Source of the DNA: Fulvivirga ulvae
GTDB taxonomy: Bacteria > Bacteroidota > Bacteroidia > Cytophagales > Cyclobacteriaceae
Assembly (NCBI RefSeq): GCF_021389975.1
Contig: NZ_CP089981.1
Span: 4,489,501-4,553,500 of the forward strand
Direction of reading: 5' to 3'
DNA length: 64,000 bases
The notes under the pieces are model-generated. The model saw only the letters and a program-made list of their open reading frames with translations, made no database searches and was not told the origin of the DNA. Shown here in pieces: positions 62,701 through 64,000 of the stretch. The stretch's first letter is position 1, and every line of letters starts with the position of its first letter. The translations under genes and the position numbers were made by a program.

Positions 62701-63746
62701 TCTACACCATTTGTTGCAGTGCCACTAAATCCCAGGTTTACGGTTGTGTTAATACCATATGCATTAGAAAGTGTAGCCGTAACTGTTGTGGCAGTGGTTA
62801 TTGCTTCTGATTTACTTGTCGGGCTTATTCCTAAAGTAACGGTGGGAACCGGAGTGACATTTAAGGTAGCGATGTAGTTTCCTGTACTGTTTTCAGTTCC
62901 GTCGTTTACCTCAAACTGAAATGAGGTGTTAGTGGAGCCATTTTGAATGTATTGCAGGTTGCCTGCGTCCAAATCAGCTTTGCTTATCTGGTCGCTGACG
63001 GAGACTTCTTCACCACCGTCATAAGTATCATCATTATCAGCATCTACATAGAGTGTTCCTGCTCCGGGTACCGCTTCTATAAGAACGTGGGATAAGATGT
63101 CTCCATCGCCATCTGAATATCCGAAGTTGGCGGTTGAAAAGGTGTAGGTCAGGTTCTCGTATGGGCCGTTAGAGGCGGTAAAACTTGATGCTGTAGGAGC
63201 TGTATTACCTGCAGCTGCCGCAGATATTGTTATATCCTCAATGGTAATAGAACTACTAGAGGGAGAGGTAGAAAAAGTAAACCTAAACTCATCGATGTTG
63301 TCGAAATCAGTATCTGAGGAAACATCAATAAATTTAGCTTCGGCATTTACTACTGACTCAGAAAATACTGCTCCGGTCACCGCTGAACCATCTCTGAATC
63401 CTGTAATGGTATAAGTAGTTGCACCTAAAAAGAATCCTATATTAATGTTGTCAAGTTGAAATTCAGACCCATCATCACTTCCTATAGAAAAGTAGGTTGG
63501 GGTTTGCATACTCATACTGATTTGACCAGACCCATTACGACTGGTGAAGCCATTTCCACCTCCTACAGAAGTAAAAGTCCACCCATCCAGACTTCCGCTT
63601 CTTGGTGATGCCCCAAAGCCTGCAATTTGTAGAAAACCCCCATCAAACGTAGATGTTCCTATAGTTGGTTGAGCCAGTGACCATGATGTGCTCAATAAAA
63701 CGAAACATATAATGACTATTAAATTCCTGGTAATACTCGATTTCAT
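56724..63746 (-). CDS. Giant repeat adhesin with T9SS type B sorting domain
   Basis: 2340 residues. Signal peptide 1-25; N-terminal β-sandwich (~27-180); cadherin-like region (~182-300); two Calx-beta-like units (~300-415 and ~415-530); fourteen related Ig-like repeats (~532-2040), the first ten exactly 100 residues, with one different Ig-like unit before the last; a third Calx-beta unit (~2045-2155); a β-rich spacer; and the gliding-motility-type C-terminal domain 'LFLPTLFSPNNDQTNDRF' to the end, the type B T9SS signal. Cell-surface, SprB-like in layout. Followed by the SprF-like gene. Confidence 0.9.
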   Translation of the reverse strand: MKSSITRNLIVIICFVLLSTSWSLAQPTIGTSTFDGGFLQIAGFGASPRSGSLDGWTFTSVGGGNGFTSRNGSGQISMSMQTPTYFSIGSDDGSEFQLDNINIGFFLGATTYTITGFRDGSAVTGAVFSESVVNAEAKFIDVSSDTDFDNIDEFRFTFSTSPSSSSITIEDITISAAAAGNTAPTASSFTASNGPYENLTYTFSTANFGYSDGDGDILSHVLIEAVPGAGTLYVDADNDDTYDGGEEVSVSDQISKADLDAGNLQYIQNGSTNTSFQFEVNDGTENSTGNYIATLNVTPVPTVTLGISPTSKSEAITTATTVTATLSNAYGINTTVNLGFSGTATNGVDYSTSGTTITVTAGATTGTITLTNINDALFEGNETVVIDISGVPAGGIEDGTQQVTYTIINDDPQPTASLLLRPIYNPITDESGGQAYIVGELSAAAGVTVSIPLSFGGTAVGGGTDYSITGSVITINPGFSMDSIRVTSLFDGIEEGNETVIIDMLTPTNATEDGVQQVTLTIIDEDAAPPSGYSVSIDQSPINAGNETAASFTFAGAEVGATYNYTFSSSGGGTNVTGSGTVSSANQQISGIDLSGLGDGTITLSVTLTDTFGNTGTAATDTETKDTTAPSGYSVTIDQAGINSGNESAVSFTFAGAEVGSTYNYTFSSSGGGTNVTGSGTIATATDQISGIDLSGLGDGTITLSVTLTDAAGNVGSTATDTETKDTTVPSGYSVTIDQSPINNGNESNVSFTFAGAEVGTTYNYTFSSTGGGTNVTGSGTIVTATDQISGIDLSGLGDGTITLSVTLTDGGGNTGAPATDTETKDTSVPTGYSVSIDQTAINVANETAVSFTFAGAEVGTTYNYTFSSSGGGTNVTGSGTIASATAQVSGIDLSGLGDGTITLSVTLTDSNGNTGTAATDTKTKDTAAPSGYSVAIDQSPINNGNETAASFTFAGAEAGTTYNYTFSSSGGGTNVTGSGTIVTATDQITGIDLSGLGDGTITLSVTLTDAIGNTGSPATDTETKETVPPAGYSVVIDQSPINSGNESTVSFTFSGAEAGTTYNYTFSSSGGGTNVTGSGTIATATDQISGIDLSGLGDGTITLTVTLTDTNGNTGNAATDTETKDTVAPAGYTVTIDQSPINSGNETAVSFTFAGAETGATYNYTFSSSGGGTNVTGSGTIATATDQISGIDLSGLGDGTITLSVTLTDTNGNTGSTATDTETKDTAAPAGYTVTIDQSPINSGNETAVSFTFGGAETGATYNYTFSSSGGGTNVTGSGTIATATDQISGIDLSGLGDGTITLAVTLTDVNGNTGSTATDTEIKETVPPAGYSVVIDQSPINTTNETAVSFTFAGAETGATYNYTFSSSGGGTNVTGSGTVASATDQISGIDLSGLGDGTITLSVTLTDTNGNTGSPATDTEIKDTTSPTGYSVTFDQAAANSTNSTAISFTFAGAETGTTYNYTISSSGGGTNVTGSGTVASATEQISGIDVSGLGDGTLTLSVTLTDNAGNIGAAATDNITKDTGVPSGYTVSIDLLGETVINVINQNIIEFSASGLEIGTTLNYAFTSDGGGTPVTGTETVTAATEQFDNGGAGYDLSGLTDGTITLTINLTDNAGNTGPDATATETKDAGPPTGYSVTWDDALINATEATTASFTVSGAEIGTTINNTVSSSGDGNTATVSNPTTVVSSSQVVTIDVSSLTDGTLTVEVTLTDAGGNTGGVVSDNSAILDQTAPTGYTVDIDQTSINSGNVAAVSFTFASAEIGTTYNYTFSSSGGGTNVTGSGTIATATDQITGIDLSGLADGTVTLSVTLTDPAGNTGSQATSTAPKDASAPVFISVDDNGGDNSYRSGESLTIVADLGEAGLTVTADLSVINSGLSATAAMTDNGDGTYSVTIADVDNAGNMIEGSAIAVTITATDAANNQQTDNSLVLNLDKTAPAGYTVTIDQTDINAGNQNAVSFTFAGAETGTTYNYTFSSSGGGTSVTGSGTVGTAGEQVNGIDLSGLADGTITLSVTLTDAAGNAGAPATDNVNKTAASIQFSTTSSSGSEATASASLLVELSVISAQNVTVDYAVSGTATGGGTDYTLANGTLTINAGDQSGNIDITGIVDDQLVEADETIVVTLSSPTNATLEANTVHTYTITDNDARQAQVITFEPIPDMTLGEGPVELKASGGNSGEPVTFAITTQPASGVATLSNGMVIIEGIGTVTITASQAGNDFFEPAEDVTVTFEILPNELFLPTLFSPNNDQTNDRFILRGGGDIADIELSIFDREGNLVYSSGSFAELSQSGWDGTNEGTKQPQGAYVWVVRGSFSNGSPILINGKDTGIIRLAR
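57620..62156 (-). repeat. Array of ~300-bp coding tandem repeats
   Basis: Within the giant adhesin. Ten successive units from 62153 down to about 59154 are exactly 300 bp apart (recognisable by the recurrent segment coding for YNYTFSSSGGG at 62041, 61741, 61441 and so on). Units 11-14 are diverged and slightly different in length. Near-identical nucleotide blocks make unequal crossing-over and assembly collapse likely. Confidence 0.9.
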
Positions 63747-63777
63747 ATTATATCAGTTTATTTCCTCAATGATTTTT

Positions 63778-64000
63778 TCACAGTATCAAACTGCTTTTCT
63801 TCTCCTCTTTTTCCTTATTTCCTGAGTAAAACTTTTCATTGAGTTTCACTCCCAATGCTGCCAGCTTATGACCAGTTAGGTAAGCTTCAGGTGTTCTTAT
63901 TAAATTAATGCGTAAAAAGCGGTAGTCAGAACACAAAACGAATATGCCATTCTGACCATCTGCATATACAATACTTCCAGGCTCCAGAAGTGTTGCATTA
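63778..64000 (-). CDS. 3' end of a gene, possibly formyltransferase C-terminal-like domain
   Basis: The minus-strand frame is open from the right edge to a stop at 63778, giving 74 codons. 'LLEPGSIVYADGQNGIFVLCSDYRFLRI' (part) and 'AYLTGHKLAALGVKLNEKF' resemble the C-terminal domain of methionyl-tRNA formyltransferase-like proteins; a Lys/Glu-rich tail follows. Identification is weak because only the end is visible. It lies 31 bases upstream of the adhesin start, so it might be co-transcribed with it. Confidence 0.5.
   Translation of the reverse strand, partial: NATLLEPGSIVYADGQNGIFVLCSDYRFLRINLIRTPEAYLTGHKLAALGVKLNEKFYSGNKEKEEKKSSLIL

Noticed and set aside
1..64000. rRNA, tRNA, insertion sequences or prophage
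   Set aside because: No cloverleaf-like sequence, transposase, integrase or phage structural gene was found on reading both strands.

Overview
The window is about 64 kb of a chromosome from a member of the Bacteroidota, most likely order Cytophagales (Fulvivirga/Flammeovirga-like; inference). Evidence: type IX secretion (T9SS) parts (a DUF5103-type plug protein, a PorP/SprF protein, a giant adhesin with a gliding-motility type C-terminal sorting domain), a DUF3276/PUR-alpha protein, an ECF sigma factor paired with a membrane-anchored outer-membrane barrel protein, several lipoproteins, weak Shine-Dalgarno sites and some TTG/GTG starts. No rRNA, tRNA, CRISPR array, transposase or prophage was seen.

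Layout. 1-8 kb: end of a GspF/PilC-type gene, a LuxC-type acyl-CoA reductase convergent-side neighbour of a dicluster ferredoxin, DUF58, DUF3276, an AI-2E-type permease, ychF, an orphan cas6 and the T9SS plug protein. 8-12.4 kb: ECF sigma factor/OMP pair, an LVIVD-repeat lipoprotein and an OMP. 12.7-19 kb: ABC-F ATPase, PQQ-type sugar dehydrogenase, TPR protein, AraC-type regulator, a small lipoprotein and an Mpo1-like protein whose end is shifted at an A9 run. 19.2-25.6 kb: HEXXH metalloprotease, then a urease locus: ureH, fused ureAB, ureC, ureF, ureG on the minus strand, with ureD converging on it and no ureE.

25.8-31.6 kb: small unknown proteins, a Crp/YdcZ/GNAT set, lipoproteins and a dienoyl-CoA-isomerase-like crotonase. 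31.8-36.8 kb: a tightly packed, translationally coupled five-gene glycosyltransferase operon that may end in a 39-residue membrane peptide. 36.8-37.0 kb: a block of four GC-rich hairpins. 37.0-44.2 kb: a single-module type I polyketide synthase (KS-AT-DH-KR-ACP-TE) followed by a lipocalin-like protein and a STAS/SEC14-like protein. 44.8-48 kb: ccoI and ccoS without the cbb3 oxidase genes, then a four-helix membrane protein.

48.2-54.9 kb: NarL-type two-component system, a homolog of the Leptospira surface protein LipL32, an unknown 390-residue protein and a SUFU-domain protein. 55-63.7 kb: a PorP/SprF-OmpA fusion and a 2340-residue adhesin containing a long 100-residue repeat array; together they look like a T9SS substrate with its dedicated surface partner (SprB/SprF-like). 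The right edge holds the end of another minus-strand gene.

Best candidates for something undescribed: the glycosyltransferase operon, the PKS with a degenerate ketoreductase motif, the LipL32 homolog beside a two-component system that shares a TCACT-N6-type inverted-repeat motif, and the orphan Cas6.
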